Origin: Prorocentrum cordatum
Lineage: Eukaryota; Sar; Dinophyceae; Prorocentrales; Prorocentraceae
Direction of reading: 5' to 3'
Assembly (NCBI GenBank): GCA_963575745.1
Contig: CAUYUJ010016059.1
Location: 1,673,349 to 1,737,348 of the forward strand
DNA length: 64,000 nucleotides
The translations under genes were made by a program, and so were the position numbers. Of this stretch, positions 10,505-20,519 are shown piece by piece. The first letter of the stretch is position 1. Every line of letters starts with the position of its first letter. The notes under the pieces were generated by a model. The model worked only from the letters and a program-made list of their open reading frames with translations, did not search any database and was not told the origin of the DNA.

Positions 10505-11960
10505 CCCTGGCTCAAGTCTGGCTTAAGCCCGCTAACGCGCGCGTCGGCATGCCGATTCCGCACTCTTCGTGGAAAGCTGTTGAGAATGGCTGCGGGAACT
10601 GCTCCAGATGCGTGGCAGGTGCATGGGAGCCAGGCGGCAGCGCGGAGCCTGCGGCGTTCGCGGGCCATCGAGTCATTTGAACATTTGATCCGCAAGCTGC
10701 TGGCGAACCGGGACCAGCTCCAGGCCAAGTACACCTACCTCCTCGGCCTCGTAGGGTTGCTGCTGGGCGTGGAGAAGGACGTCGCCGGCCGGGTAACGGC
10801 GGGACTGCCTGCCTTGATCGCTCAGGTCCGCGCGGGCCGCTAGCGCCAGCGGACTGGCTGCGGCGGAATGTCGTAGGGCAGTCGCAGGCAGAAGGCGTAG
10901 ACCTCCTGCACGCCCCTTTCGGGAGTGTTGCGGCGTGCTGCGAAAGGGCCCCGTTTGGTGCGCCCCGTGGCGGCGGCGGATGCAACTGATGGCGATGGAA
11001 GTGACGTCAAGTTCACTGGTTTGCGATTCGGAGGCCCCAGTTTTCGTCATTGGGGGGGGGGGCAGCTGGGAACCAATCCGCGATCCTGCAGTATGTGGTG
11101 CTGATATCCGCTGCACGTGCGGAGCTCGGTTTTTCAGCTCCCTGGCTGGCCACCCTACCTTCGTTGCCGACAGCGCAATCGCCACATCGCGCTCGACGGA
11201 GTCATCCAGAAGAATGTGTGCGAGCGTTTTCAGAAGTGGGCAGCAGAGAGCCCTCGGAACACCAGCGCTTCCTGTGCAGCCAGGCCGTTTGATCCAGAGT
11301 CGGAGGAGGGCGTTAGAGCTTTGCCTGGAGGAGGATTCATTTCTACTTGCGTTGATCCTGGTGAGAATAATTTTGGGACGAGCTCCGACGTGCAGGCCGC
11401 CTCGGAGGACGAGGCGGCGATCTTGGGCTTCATCCGAGCTCGTGAGCTCGAGCTGGTGACGTGGAGCGCACGCTCACCAGTGCGTGCCACGTGTGCGAGG
11501 CCAGAGCCATTCGTGCGACGGCGCGCCCGACTGGACCAAGGGGCGGCTTTCACTTGTGTTCGGGAGCAGGAGCTGCGGGACTGAAGTACCAGCATAGTGG
11601 AGAAGGCTGTGTGAGAGAGAGAGACTACAGCCTTTCGTGCGTAGACGTGAACAGGTGAATGAATTGACCCGCTTGTTCGAATGCCCGACCGACCGAGAGA
11701 GATCCCGGAGCGATTGCACACACGTAATCTGTAATTCCGACGATTGTCGGGGGCGGCAAAGAGGGGGGTGATGACAAGGGGGGGGGATATCATGGCGGGG
11801 GCCATGATGTTTCCCCAGATTTCATGGCGCCTCTTCTTGTTTCATTGCGTCCCTGCCCCCCCCCGCTGGGCCGCGCACGTGCCGCTGGTCATGATTTGCA
11901 CCCCCCCCCTCTTGGACACCCCCCTCTTGGCCGGTCCCGATATTGTGATTCCTGCAGTAT
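10505..11960. other. non-repetitive island, possible gene remnant
   Basis: A stretch of mixed sequence between two triplet arrays. Several overlapping frames of 80-170 codons exist on both strands. The least biased are 10586-10843 (annotated separately) and 11117-11584. I recognise no domain, splice pattern or RNA gene. It may hold exons of a host gene, but that is conjecture. Confidence 0.35.
10586..10843 (+). CDS. hypothetical 85-residue protein or exon
   Basis: Frame from ATG at 10586 to TAG. The product has a charged helix-like stretch (IESFEHLIRKLLANRDQL) followed by a short hydrophobic segment (YTYLLGLVGLLLGV) and another helix-like tail. This is ordinary protein composition, unlike the surrounding triplet arrays, which is the only reason to list it. 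An in-frame TTG lies two codons upstream, but ATG is preferred. No family was recognised. It could be an exon of a larger gene, a fragment of a decayed element, or chance. Confidence 0.25.
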   Translation: MAAGTAPDAWQVHGSQAAARSLRRSRAIESFEHLIRKLLANRDQLQAKYTYLLGLVGLLLGVEKDVAGRVTAGLPALIAQVRAGR

Positions 11961-12100
11961 GTTCTATGTAACCGGGGAGCCCTGTTTCACACGCTTTGCG
12001 AGATTGTCGAAGCGAGCTGCAGAACCAAGCGGCAGCACTCAAGTTGTTCAGGCGGTCCTTTCTCTCACGAAGTGGTAAGGTGAAACGTGAGCCACTGGAA

Positions 12101-12420
12101 AAGGAGGAGCAGGAGGAGGAGGAGGAACATGGTGAGGAAGAGGAGGAAGACGAGGAGGATGCGGAGGAGGAGGAGGAGGAGGAGGAGGAAGGAGAGGACG
12201 AGGCCGACGAGGAGGAGGAGAGGAGGAGGAGGAGGAGGAGGAGGAGGGGGAGGATGCGAAGGAGGAGGATGAGGAGGAACAGGCGGACCAGGACGAGGAG
12301 GAGTAGGAGGAGCAGGAGGAGGAGGCGGAGGAGGAGGGGGAGGAGGAGGAGGAGGAGGAGGAGGAGGAGGAGGAGGAGGAGGAGGAGGAGGAGGAGGAGG
12401 AGGAGGAGGAGGGGGGGGGG
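12101..12420. repeat. (GGA)n array
   Basis: GGA triplets with scattered GAC/GAT, purine-rich on the plus strand, ending in a short G-run at about 12411-12420. Confidence 0.9.
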
Positions 12421-12965
12421 AGGACAAGCTAGGTGCGCTCGCGTCATATCTGACATCGTACCCCTCCCTCCCATCCCTTACCATGGCGCAGATCCCCTCT
12501 CTACTCGCGCAGTCGGATGTCGAGCAGGGCAATGATGGGTACGCGATGCATTGTAGAGCACGGCACGGCATGGCGTAGAAGAGCACCGCAATGCGTAGCT
12601 TCAACCGAGCATTGCAGTGCATGCCGTGGCATGGCACGGGAAATGACGCCAGCGTTGCAGCGGGAGCAGGAGTCGAAACGAGCGGAAGCGCGGAAATGAG
12701 GTCAGCGCTGCAGCGGAAGCACGAGTCGGAACGAGCGGAAGCACGGAAATGAGACCAGCGCTGCAGCGGGAGCACGATTCGGAACGAGCGGGGCCCGAAA
12801 ATGAGGCCGGCGCCTCAGCGAGAGCAGCATTTCGAAAAAAATGCAGGCGAACACCCAACTCCGGGGAAACTTGTGTGTACAAAAACAGTACGCGGGGGGG
12901 GTCGGACACTCCCAGGCCGTCATCAGGGGAAGAGGGAGAGTAGTATTGATATTGAGTAATTGTGG
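12421..12965. repeat. duplicated spacer, copy 2
   Basis: Same order of landmarks as 8090-8940: GGACAAGCTAGGTGC, the CAGTCGGATGTCGAGCAGGG block, GCACGGCATGGCGTAGAAGA, a GCAGCGGGAGCACGAT segment and the terminal AGAGTAGTATTGATATTGAG. It is shorter than copy 1 and contains an internal tandem expansion (12650-12840). Confidence 0.65.
12650..12840. repeat. 53-bp tandem repeat, about 3.5 copies
   Basis: Units start at 12650, 12703, 12756 and 12808 with CAGCGYTGCAGCGG or close variants and contain AACGAGCGGAAGC and GGAAATGAG. The third unit is 52 bp and the last is partial and diverged. Copy 1 of the duplicated spacer has only one related unit, so the expansion happened after the duplication. Confidence 0.75.
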
Positions 12966-13248
12966 AGGAGGAGGAGGAGGAGGACGAGGAGGAGGAGGAG
13001 GAGGGGGAGGAGGAAGAGGAGGAGGAGGAGGAGGAGGAGGAGGAGGAGGGGGATGTGGACGAGGCGTACGAGGACGAGAAGAGGGATGAGGAGAAGGAGG
13101 AAGCGGATGATGATGATGGTGATGATGTTGATGATGATGATGATGATTCTGATGATGATGATGATGATGATGCTGAGGATGATGATGATGATGATGATGG
13201 TGATGCTGATGCTAATGCTGATGCTGACGATGATGATGATGATGATGC

Positions 13249-13292
<44 letters not shown>

Positions 13293-13395
13293 CTGCTGAT
13301 GATGATGATGATGATGATGATGATAACGATGATGACGATGATGACGATGACGATGGCGATGATGATGATGATGATGATGGTGACGATGATGATGC

Positions 13396-13437
<42 letters not shown>

Positions 13438-13466
13438 GAAGGAGGAGAAGGAGGAGGAGGAGTAGG
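12962..13466. repeat. (GGA)n/(GAT)n array, left flank of element A
   Basis: GGA then GAT triplets returning to GGA. Element A is inserted at its end. The array resumes as GGA at 20796 on the other side. Confidence 0.95.
13462..13466. repeat. target-site duplication of element A, left
   Basis: GTAGG immediately left of the element. The identical GTAGG lies at 20791-20795 immediately right of it. Five bases is the usual size for Ty1/copia integration. Confidence 0.9.
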
Positions 13467-13536
13467 TGCGGGAGCGCGCGGCGGCCCTTTTGGGGGGGCC
13501 TTGAGCCACGCACGGGGCGCGGCAACCCCTCCCGCA
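13467..13536 (-). repeat. element A 3' LTR (70 bp)
   Basis: Base-for-base the same as the 5' LTR when read by eye. Just upstream on the element strand, GGCAAGGCGGCG is moderately purine-rich and could serve as the polypurine tract, though it is not convincing. Confidence 0.9.
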
Positions 13537-13827
13537 CGCCGCCTTGCCGCGCCGCGGGCCTGTGGCGACCGTGCAAGAGGGCTCGGTTCTGAAAGTCTTC
13601 TCTGGGCCGGGTGGCACAACAGATAGAGGGGGAGGACGACGAGAGAGGGAATCTGATGTGCACCCGCAGAGAAAAAAAAATGCACCGGGCTAAGAAGATT
13701 ACATTTGCAAATGATGTCAGTACAGTGCGGTAGATTACAAAAGGGGCCAGCTACAGACTACAGAACTAACTTGCGCCAAATATTGTCTACTCTCTCCGTG
13801 GATTTTCACATCCTTGCCTAGATACGT
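13537..13827 (-). other. element A 3' untranslated region
   Basis: 290 bp between the stop of the integrase-RT frame and the 3' LTR. No gene and no clear structure beyond a weak purine-rich patch next to the LTR. Confidence 0.6.
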
Positions 13828-16800
13828 TCACTCAGAAGTTCCTGGCTCAGTAGACCAGGTCGCCGGAGGAGCGCCGGCAGCCTTGGAGGTTGCACCAGGA
13901 AACCTCTTGGGGGCCGCCTTGCTCTTCGGCGTGGCGTGCTTGAGCGCGCCCTTCAGCACCCGCTTGTTCGCCGTCCGGTTGCTCCGCATCCGGGCCTTCT
14001 GTGCCTCGTTGGGAGGCTTGCGGGTGAGGTTGCGGGGGCCCCGCAAGTAAGGCAGCTCCCAGGTCTCGGGGGTGGAGAGGTTCATCTCCAAGAGGTCGTT
14101 GTCCAGGTCTGGGATGTCTTTCACCAGGTAGTCGCCGCGGAGGGTCCGCAGCGGAACGTTCTTCTCCGACACCAATGCGATTGCACCCGGGACCCTGCGA
14201 CCGATCTCCGCCCACAAATGGCAGAAACGGGCCTCGCGCTGGATGCCGAACTGCGTCTCCTCTGCCCCGGTTAGCGGGTTGTTCACCAGCGCCGTGAACA
14301 TGTCGTCGCGCGGGTGCTTGTCGATCACGACCTGCACGACCCGCGCCTGCTGCTCGGGGCCGGTGTCCTGCGGCGCGTCCGGGACGAGCTCCGGGCGAGG
14401 GTCTGCCCTGGCACGATTCCGCTCATGCCCCTTGTGGCTTGCGACCCACTTCGGCACCTTCGCGGCCACGTCGGCGCGCCACCGGGCGGATCCAGTCGGC
14501 CGTGGCGCAGCAGCGCGACTGTCACCTTCCCTCCTGGCGGCCGCGCCGGCCGCGTCTGCCCGGATGCGCTCCTGAAGGCGGTCAGCCTTCCAGAGCTGCT
14601 GGCCCTGCAGATCCAACAGCTCTTCGCGCCGCTCGGCCTGGAGTGGCTGGTTCGTGTCGCACTTCCCAGCGAGCTGCCCCAAGTACTGTGCGTTGTCCAA
14701 CATTACGGCCCTGGCGGTGCGCTCCACCATCCTCTGCCCCGGGAACATCTCCACGTGCTCCCCAGATGCTGCTGACGATGATGATGATGAAGAGGCACCC
14801 GGTGTAGCCAACCTTAGCATCCCAACCTTAACCGAACCATTGGGAAACTGGGTAACAGGAATACCGAACAACCTACCGACGAGGTACATCAACTTGTTGT
14901 GTCCTAGTGCTTTCGTGAATGCATCGCCGATGTTTTCGGTCCCTGGCGTGTGTTCTGGCAGTACCCCGCACTGGTTAAGGAAGAGCAAGCTCACCTCCGC
15001 GTGCTTTTTGAGGTGCCCGAGTTTTGGGCTATACCCCTTCTGGATTGCGAGCTGCACGGCTTGGTTGTCTAGGTGGCCCCGGACGACAACCGGAGCAACA
15101 CGGGTGTACTCGATCATGGCGGCTACCCTTATACTTTGTTTCGCCGTTTTGCTCCAGGCGAGAGCCTCCGACTCTCCAGAGCTAGTGGTCGTAACATCCT
15201 GTCTGGCAGCTCCCCACGACAGCGGGTACTGGGAACCGTTCGGGCCGGCCAGCTCCAGGTAGAAGCCCGTGGTGTTCTTGGGCGCAGAAAAATCTGCGTC
15301 GCTCCAGGCATGGAGCTCCAAGTCGTCCCAAGAATCCCCAGAATTTAGCATCACGAGGCCAAGCTCCGAGCTGAAGAGGACGTAACCGACGAAGTGGCCA
15401 AGCTCTGCCTCTGCCCAAGGGCACCATTTGTCGACATACCGAGCGAGACGGCCAACTGCAAACGAGAAGTCCGGCCTCGTCCAACGAGCTGCGTAAAAGG
15501 CCTCACCGATAATCCTACGGCGACCGGTTCCCGCCTCTGCTGGCGCCAGATCCTCTGGTCGAGGAGGGGTCGTTTGTTGCGCTGGTGTTGTGACGGGTCT
15601 TACGCTGTAGCCGACAACCGCCTCGTAGTCTCGGACGATCCTCTGGCAGTACTCCGACTGGGACAAGACGACGGCGACTCCTGTCCGACCATCTGCAAGA
15701 GTCATCTGGCGAGGGACGCTGCACGAGCAGCCAAGGAACTTGCGGACAACCTCTGGGGCCTTGCTGCTGAAGCCTACTCTGATGACATCCCAAATGTGGG
15801 TTCGGTGGCGTTTGCCAGCGTCCAGTTCGCAATCGTCGACGTAAGTTGCCATTGTGCTGCACTGTTTGGAACTCCTTCGTACACGGTGTTGCGACGAGGC
15901 CAAGGACAGGGAGACGTCACGCCACGACGTGTGGCTGGACTGTGAACCGGAAGAGAAAGGGTTCCTGCCGGCAGCGTGTTCGGCATCGACCCACACCTTC
16001 AGTTTTGCAGCGTGCTGCATGGCTTCACGGTCGGAGTCCCCGTGCCACAAATAGAATACAGCCGGCTCCTCTTCCATGAACTGCCACCTGTTCCAAAGGA
16101 GCCACTGGGTGAAAGCGGTTATGAAATCCGAACCAGAACGCTGAAGACCATACAGCGCACGGACCAATCTACACACAGGCATCTTCAACGAGCGGAACTG
16201 CTGTTGGACGTGCGGCGGCAGAATGTCGATGACTTCAGCGGGGATGATGATGTAATACTCCTCCTCTCCTCCTAGATGTACCTGAAGATACGCACTAAGA
16301 AGATCGATTGTCTCCGTCTCGTGACCCATCGCGAGAGAGCGTGCCTGGACGAAACGGGCGCCGGTGAGGCTAGCTACGGGCGCCCATAACGACTCGGAGG
16401 GCGAACGTACTACCTTCATACGCTTGTCGAACAAGACGTTACCCATGGCTACGAAACGGGCCTTGCACTCGTGAAGTGCTTCTGGTTGCTCCCAGTTCTT
16501 CTCAGAGATCAGGAGTTTCCCTTTGACAACTCGGGCGCCCTCCGGAATCGACGACAGCTCTTGTGGCGCAAGCCACACGGGGTGCTCGGCCATACGATCG
16601 AACTCCTTGGCCGCCGCCTGAGCTCCGCGGCCATCTGGGCGTTGGAGATACAGTTTCGTGTCCATCAGCTGCGTGACATGCGCCGCCTGACGGCCTAAGA
16701 CGTACAACGTCTCGGCGACGGGGTCCTGGGCAGTAATGACACTCGCGAAAACGCGGAAAACATCATCGCCAGGCCCCGTCGTAACGGCAGCGGCGCCTAC

Positions 16801-18648
16801 GGAACGCAATGGCTGGAGCGAGCGAGCCGCAGTCGCCAACGCAGCCACCTCATCTCGAGACAAATCCGGCTGGACGTCATCGCTGTCGGACGCATTGGAC
16901 GCGAAAGACGAAGGAGTGCTACACGCACTGACGCTGTCCCAATCGGACTCATCGCCACCATGGCTCTCTACGGACGTGGCCAGGAGGTTGGACCGGACGC
17001 GTTTACGAACCTGCTCTCGTTTACGCTCGCGCCAGTAGGCGCGCTGCTCCTCAACCGTGGCGAAACGGTTGTTGGGACGTCGTGGTTGTGCTGTGGCCTG
17101 TGCTGCGGGGCCGTCAGGGGCGGCGGTTCCAGTCGGGCGTGGCGCAACACCTCGACTGTCCCCTGCCGCCGCCTGTGGACCCGCCGCCGGCGCCGCCGCG
17201 CCGGTCTCCGCAGCCGCGGAGTCCTTCCAGGAGCGGGGTGTATCCGAGTCCGGGAAGTCGAAGACGCCGTCGAGGGGGTCGAGCTTACCAACGCGAGTCT
17301 TCAGGGGGAACTCGGCGTCGACAGTGCGGACAGTGGTCGAGACGATCGGTTTTTCGACAACCCACTCGCCCCCACAACACATAATCGGCGAAACCCTCAC
17401 CCCATTGACCGTTTTCGAGTCGAAACCGACGAACACGCCTAGTCGAGCAACTCCGTCTAGTTTGTCCGTCCGCACCGGTTTGGGGATCAGGTAAAAACAC
17501 TTGCACCCCCAAGGTGGCCATTTGCTTACGTCCTCGCTACTACTTGTTTCGAGTACTTGAGGAACTACCTTACCGTCGTGTCCTGGTACGGTTCTGGGGG
17601 TGTTGTTGAACAAGGCGTTTGCGTGCACGAGTGCTTCGTCCCAGAGTTCTTTGGGTGCGGCCGATTGCAGAAGGAGCGCCCGAACGATCTCGAACAACTC
17701 TTGGATGCGTCGTTCGGCAATCCCGTTGGCCTGTGACCTATATCCGCCAGTGTCGGTGTGAACGAGACCGCATTCCCGGAGCCACCTGTCCACTTCCCCC
17801 TTAAACTCTCCGCCGCCGTCCGAATGGAATCGCCACAACCGTCGCTGATCGAGCTTGCAATCGATCATCGCGTCTCGCACTGTTTGAGACTCTTTGTTTG
17901 GCAACGGGTTTGCAAAGCCATGCCTGGAAAGCCGGATTACAGTTACGAGGGCGTACTTGTTACCGTTTAGGCTGACGGGCAGGGGGCCGGAGAGGTCTGA
18001 AGAAACCTCTCCTCCAGGAGACTCCTGGTGCACCCGCCGGGCCGGGCGAGCACGAAGCCTCGCCTGCACGCAGACGTCGCATTTCGGGTCGTGCTCCGCG
18101 TGGCCCTGCCTAAAATGGATAAGGAACGCAGGGTCCATCTCGCTCGGCGGGCTTTTACGCTCTGGGAGGTACAACATCATTTTCGAAGGGTCGCCACGTT
18201 CAGAGTACTGCTGGAACGCCTCCGGGGAGTTCACCACCAGGACGGGCTCCTCCCGCACGCTGGCAGCATACATTTCGAACGTGCTTGGTGCCCACGACCC
18301 GCCGCGACCCTCTGGCGAAGTTGCGGCCGGCGACGGGCTTCCAATCGGCCGTGGCTCAGCAGCACGACTGTCCGCCACGCCGCCGGGCTCCCGGAATCCA
18401 GTCGGCCGTGGCGCAGCGGCGCGACTGTCATCCTCCTCCGCAGAACCCTGGTTGCGAAACGCCGACCCAGCAAAACCCTCGTTGCGATCTACTCCCGTCT
18501 CTCCTCTTCCTCCTCCCTCTCCCCTTCCCCATGATGATGGTGACGAAGATGGTAATGGTGAAGGGGTAGGTGTAGTACTACATAGTAGCCACGAGGATGA
18601 ACAAGTTGCCAGACCTGTGTAGAAAGAAAGGTGTCCCGGCGGGGTCCG
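13828..18648 (-). CDS. element A integrase-RT-RNase H polyprotein
   Basis: The frame opens after a TGA at 18649-18651 and has no ATG near its start. Gene callers would begin at GTG 18378 (1,516 residues, numbering used here). It lies in the +1 frame relative to Gag-protease with about 70 nt of overlap, so it is probably made by frameshifting. Integrase: an H/H/C/C zinc region ending C100-x2-C103, then D128, D187 and E222 (35-residue D-to-E step). RT: D692 in ETIDLLSAYLQV and YVDD at 846-849, preceded by an extra segment of about 65 residues. RNase H: D1027, E1069, D1104, D1152. The last ~325 residues, after a poly-Ser stretch, match nothing I know. Confidence 0.93.
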   Translation of the reverse strand, partial: RTPPGHLSFYTGLATCSSSWLLCSTTPTPSPLPSSSPSSWGRGEGGGRGETGVDRNEGFAGSAFRNQGSAEEDDSRAAAPRPTGFREPGGVADSRAAEPRPIGSPSPAATSPEGRGGSWAPSTFEMYAASVREEPVLVVNSPEAFQQYSERGDPSKMMLYLPERKSPPSEMDPAFLIHFRQGHAEHDPKCDVCVQARLRARPARRVHQESPGGEVSSDLSGPLPVSLNGNKYALVTVIRLSRHGFANPLPNKESQTVRDAMIDCKLDQRRLWRFHSDGGGEFKGEVDRWLRECGLVHTDTGGYRSQANGIAERRIQELFEIVRALLLQSAAPKELWDEALVHANALFNNTPRTVPGHDGKVVPQVLETSSSEDVSKWPPWGCKCFYLIPKPVRTDKLDGVARLGVFVGFDSKTVNGVRVSPIMCCGGEWVVEKPIVSTTVRTVDAEFPLKTRVGKLDPLDGVFDFPDSDTPRSWKDSAAAETGAAAPAAGPQAAAGDSRGVAPRPTGTAAPDGPAAQATAQPRRPNNRFATVEEQRAYWRERKREQVRKRVRSNLLATSVESHGGDESDWDSVSACSTPSSFASNASDSDDVQPDLSRDEVAALATAARSLQPLRSVGAAAVTTGPGDDVFRVFASVITAQDPVAETLYVLGRQAAHVTQLMDTKLYLQRPDGRGAQAAAKEFDRMAEHPVWLAPQELSSIPEGARVVKGKLLISEKNWEQPEALHECKARFVAMGNVLFDKRMKVVRSPSESLWAPVASLTGARFVQARSLAMGHETETIDLLSAYLQVHLGGEEEYYIIIPAEVIDILPPHVQQQFRSLKMPVCRLVRALYGLQRSGSDFITAFTQWLLWNRWQFMEEEPAVFYLWHGDSDREAMQHAAKLKVWVDAEHAAGRNPFSSGSQSSHTSWRDVSLSLASSQHRVRRSSKQCSTMATYVDDCELDAGKRHRTHIWDVIRVGFSSKAPEVVRKFLGCSCSVPRQMTLADGRTGVAVVLSQSEYCQRIVRDYEAVVGYSVRPVTTPAQQTTPPRPEDLAPAEAGTGRRRIIGEAFYAARWTRPDFSFAVGRLARYVDKWCPWAEAELGHFVGYVLFSSELGLVMLNSGDSWDDLELHAWSDADFSAPKNTTGFYLELAGPNGSQYPLSWGAARQDVTTTSSGESEALAWSKTAKQSIRVAAMIEYTRVAPVVVRGHLDNQAVQLAIQKGYSPKLGHLKKHAEVSLLFLNQCGVLPEHTPGTENIGDAFTKALGHNKLMYLVGRLFGIPVTQFPNGSVKVGMLRLATPGASSSSSSSAASGEHVEMFPGQRMVERTARAVMLDNAQYLGQLAGKCDTNQPLQAERREELLDLQGQQLWKADRLQERIRADAAGAAARREGDSRAAAPRPTGSARWRADVAAKVPKWVASHKGHERNRARADPRPELVPDAPQDTGPEQQARVVQVVIDKHPRDDMFTALVNNPLTGAEETQFGIQREARFCHLWAEIGRRVPGAIALVSEKNVPLRTLRGDYLVKDIPDLDNDLLEMNLSTPETWELPYLRGPRNLTRKPPNEAQKARMRSNRTANKRVLKGALKHATPKSKAAPKRFPGATSKAAGAPPATWSTEPGTSE

Positions 18649-20519
18649 TCAAGACAGCGCCGGCTCGAGCCTGGCGGTACTGCCATTCTTCGTCTGTCAG
18701 GAGGACGATTGCTAGAAGGGACGATGTTGCGGTCTTGCACATCAGGACGCCTTGAAGGAGAACGCCTCCGCACACGACGTCGCACTGGTGCGTGACGACG
18801 GTCTCGCCGTTCGCCGTCTCGAGAATGAGGGGCGCGTCGAGAGGGCGGGTGTTCCTGGCGTGCCAGAAATCCTTGCCTGCAAGCACGTGTCTTTCGGCAC
18901 CCGAATCCGCCGCCATCGCCAGGGGCGAATCCGCAGTGACGCTGTTGACCCCGAGGGTGAGGTTGGGAGTGGAGATTCGGAGCATGTTCCCGGAAACGCG
19001 CTCCAGAATATCCTTCACTGCTTTGTAGTTGGTTTTCTGCTCGTTCATCAGCTGCTGTGCCATCTGGGTGAAAGCTGCCATGTTTGCCGCGGACTGTTGT
19101 GTTGTTGGCGCCGGTTCCGATCCAGCTGTTTCGCCGGACAGCACGCCGGCTCCGATCCGGCTGCGCTTCCGGCTCTCCTCGGTCTCAAGACCAGGAGGCG
19201 CGGACGTGGGCGCGTCGTTGCCCCATCCTTTTCCGAAGCCTTTCCAGTTGGTTTGGGCGTCCCCTTTTGGCCCGGGCCCCACCCCGGGTTGTCCTTTTCC
19301 CGCCCCGGGCCCCACCCCAGGGAGTCCTCTGTTCGGGCATTCGTTGCCCCAGTGTCCGGGCTGGTGGCAGATGCGGCACACATCCTTTGGTAAGGACTTG
19401 CTCGCGTCGTTGCTAGAGTGGTAGAACTTGCAGGTGTTGCCCCAGCGGCAGTACCCGCTGAGGTAGAAAGAACATGGGATCCAAGTTTGCTGGCCCTTGC
19501 CCTTGCCGTTGTTGTTCTTGCGTTTGTCTTTGTTTTTGTCTTTCCCTTTGTCGTTTCTGTCGGCGCGCACTGCGTTCGCCGGTACCCTCACCTGTTGCGA
19601 TGAGGTCGCCTCTCCAGCCCAGTGCCCTGCTTTGGCTTCCGCCATTTTGAAGATGGCGTCCGGGTTGTCCGGGGAGGACATCTCCACGATCTCAAGGGGG
19701 ACTCGCAGGACGTCTAACTTGCCCAACAGCTGTCGCAGAGACCGAAGCACCGTGTGCTTTGACGGCTCAGAGTCGGCGGCACGAAGCTCGGAGAGCTCCG
19801 CCTGCCACACTTTCAGAGCGTGTTGGAGCTTGCTGTGGTCTGAGACCGGCACTGGTGACGCAAACTTGTCGTGCAAGGTTGCAGTGTGCGCCGTGGCCGA
19901 AGCCATTATGGCGTCGTGGAGTGAGGCAAGCATGGACACCCCGTCCGTGCGAGCAACACCTGTCCAGTAGAGGCTTGTGTCGTCGCTGGCGTGCGCGCAC
20001 AATTCAAACGCAAGGTTTCTGTTGGCCTTGGCGAACCAGGGCTCGCTGTGCACACAGGAAACGTCCGAAGTAGGGCCGCCGAGGGACGCAAGGACGGCCT
20101 CCGCGAACCCCTGCGACTGCAGCCCACACCACCCAGCCAGCTTTGTCTGGGTCCAAGCGCGCCAAGCGGAAACGCTCGGCAACGCGCGGCCTTTTGCGCC
20201 GCCCGGCAAGGCGGGCAACGGGTGCTTGCCACCGTCGCCGCCGGAGCGGGCAGCAGAGAGCTCGCGAGCCACTTCGGCTAAGCTCTCCCCCATTTGTGCC
20301 ATGAGGAAGGCTTGCGTGGTGTCCTGTGGGTGTGGTGTTGTTCCTGAGTGCTGTCCCTGTTGTGGCCGGTGCTCAACACTTCCAGTCGGACGTGGCGCAG
20401 CATCGCGACTGTCCGTGTCGGCACGCAGAGTGTGTTTAGGTTGTTGTCGTGGTGGTGGTGTGGCCGGGCACCCACCGCGAACTGTGCTTCCAGTCGGACG
20501 TGGCGCAGCGTCGCGACTG
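14493..20519 (-). repeat. six dispersed 29-bp hairpin repeats in element A
   Basis: Copies at 14493-14521, 17130-17158, 18342-18370, 18399-18427, 20383-20411 and 20491-20519, all 29 bp. On the plus strand each runs CAGTCG, 17 bases, CGACTG, so the ends form a 6-bp stem. In the third copy CAGTCG has become CAATCG, which still pairs as G-U in the sense RNA. In the coding strand each copy encodes DSRxxAPRPTG or a close variant. They lie in linkers between domains. Confidence 0.8.
18578..18648 (-). other. element A +1 frame overlap
   Basis: The Gag-protease frame ends at TAG 18578-18580, while the integrase frame is open from 18648 downwards without a stop. Moving from the first to the second needs a +1 step within about 70 nt. 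Ty1 uses a +1 shift at a defined heptamer, but I do not see that heptamer here. A one-base indel in this copy is the alternative. Confidence 0.6.

Noticed and set aside
16100-17500. Plus-strand frames of 100-160 codons across element A
   Set aside because: They are shadows of the intact minus-strand integrase-RT frame.
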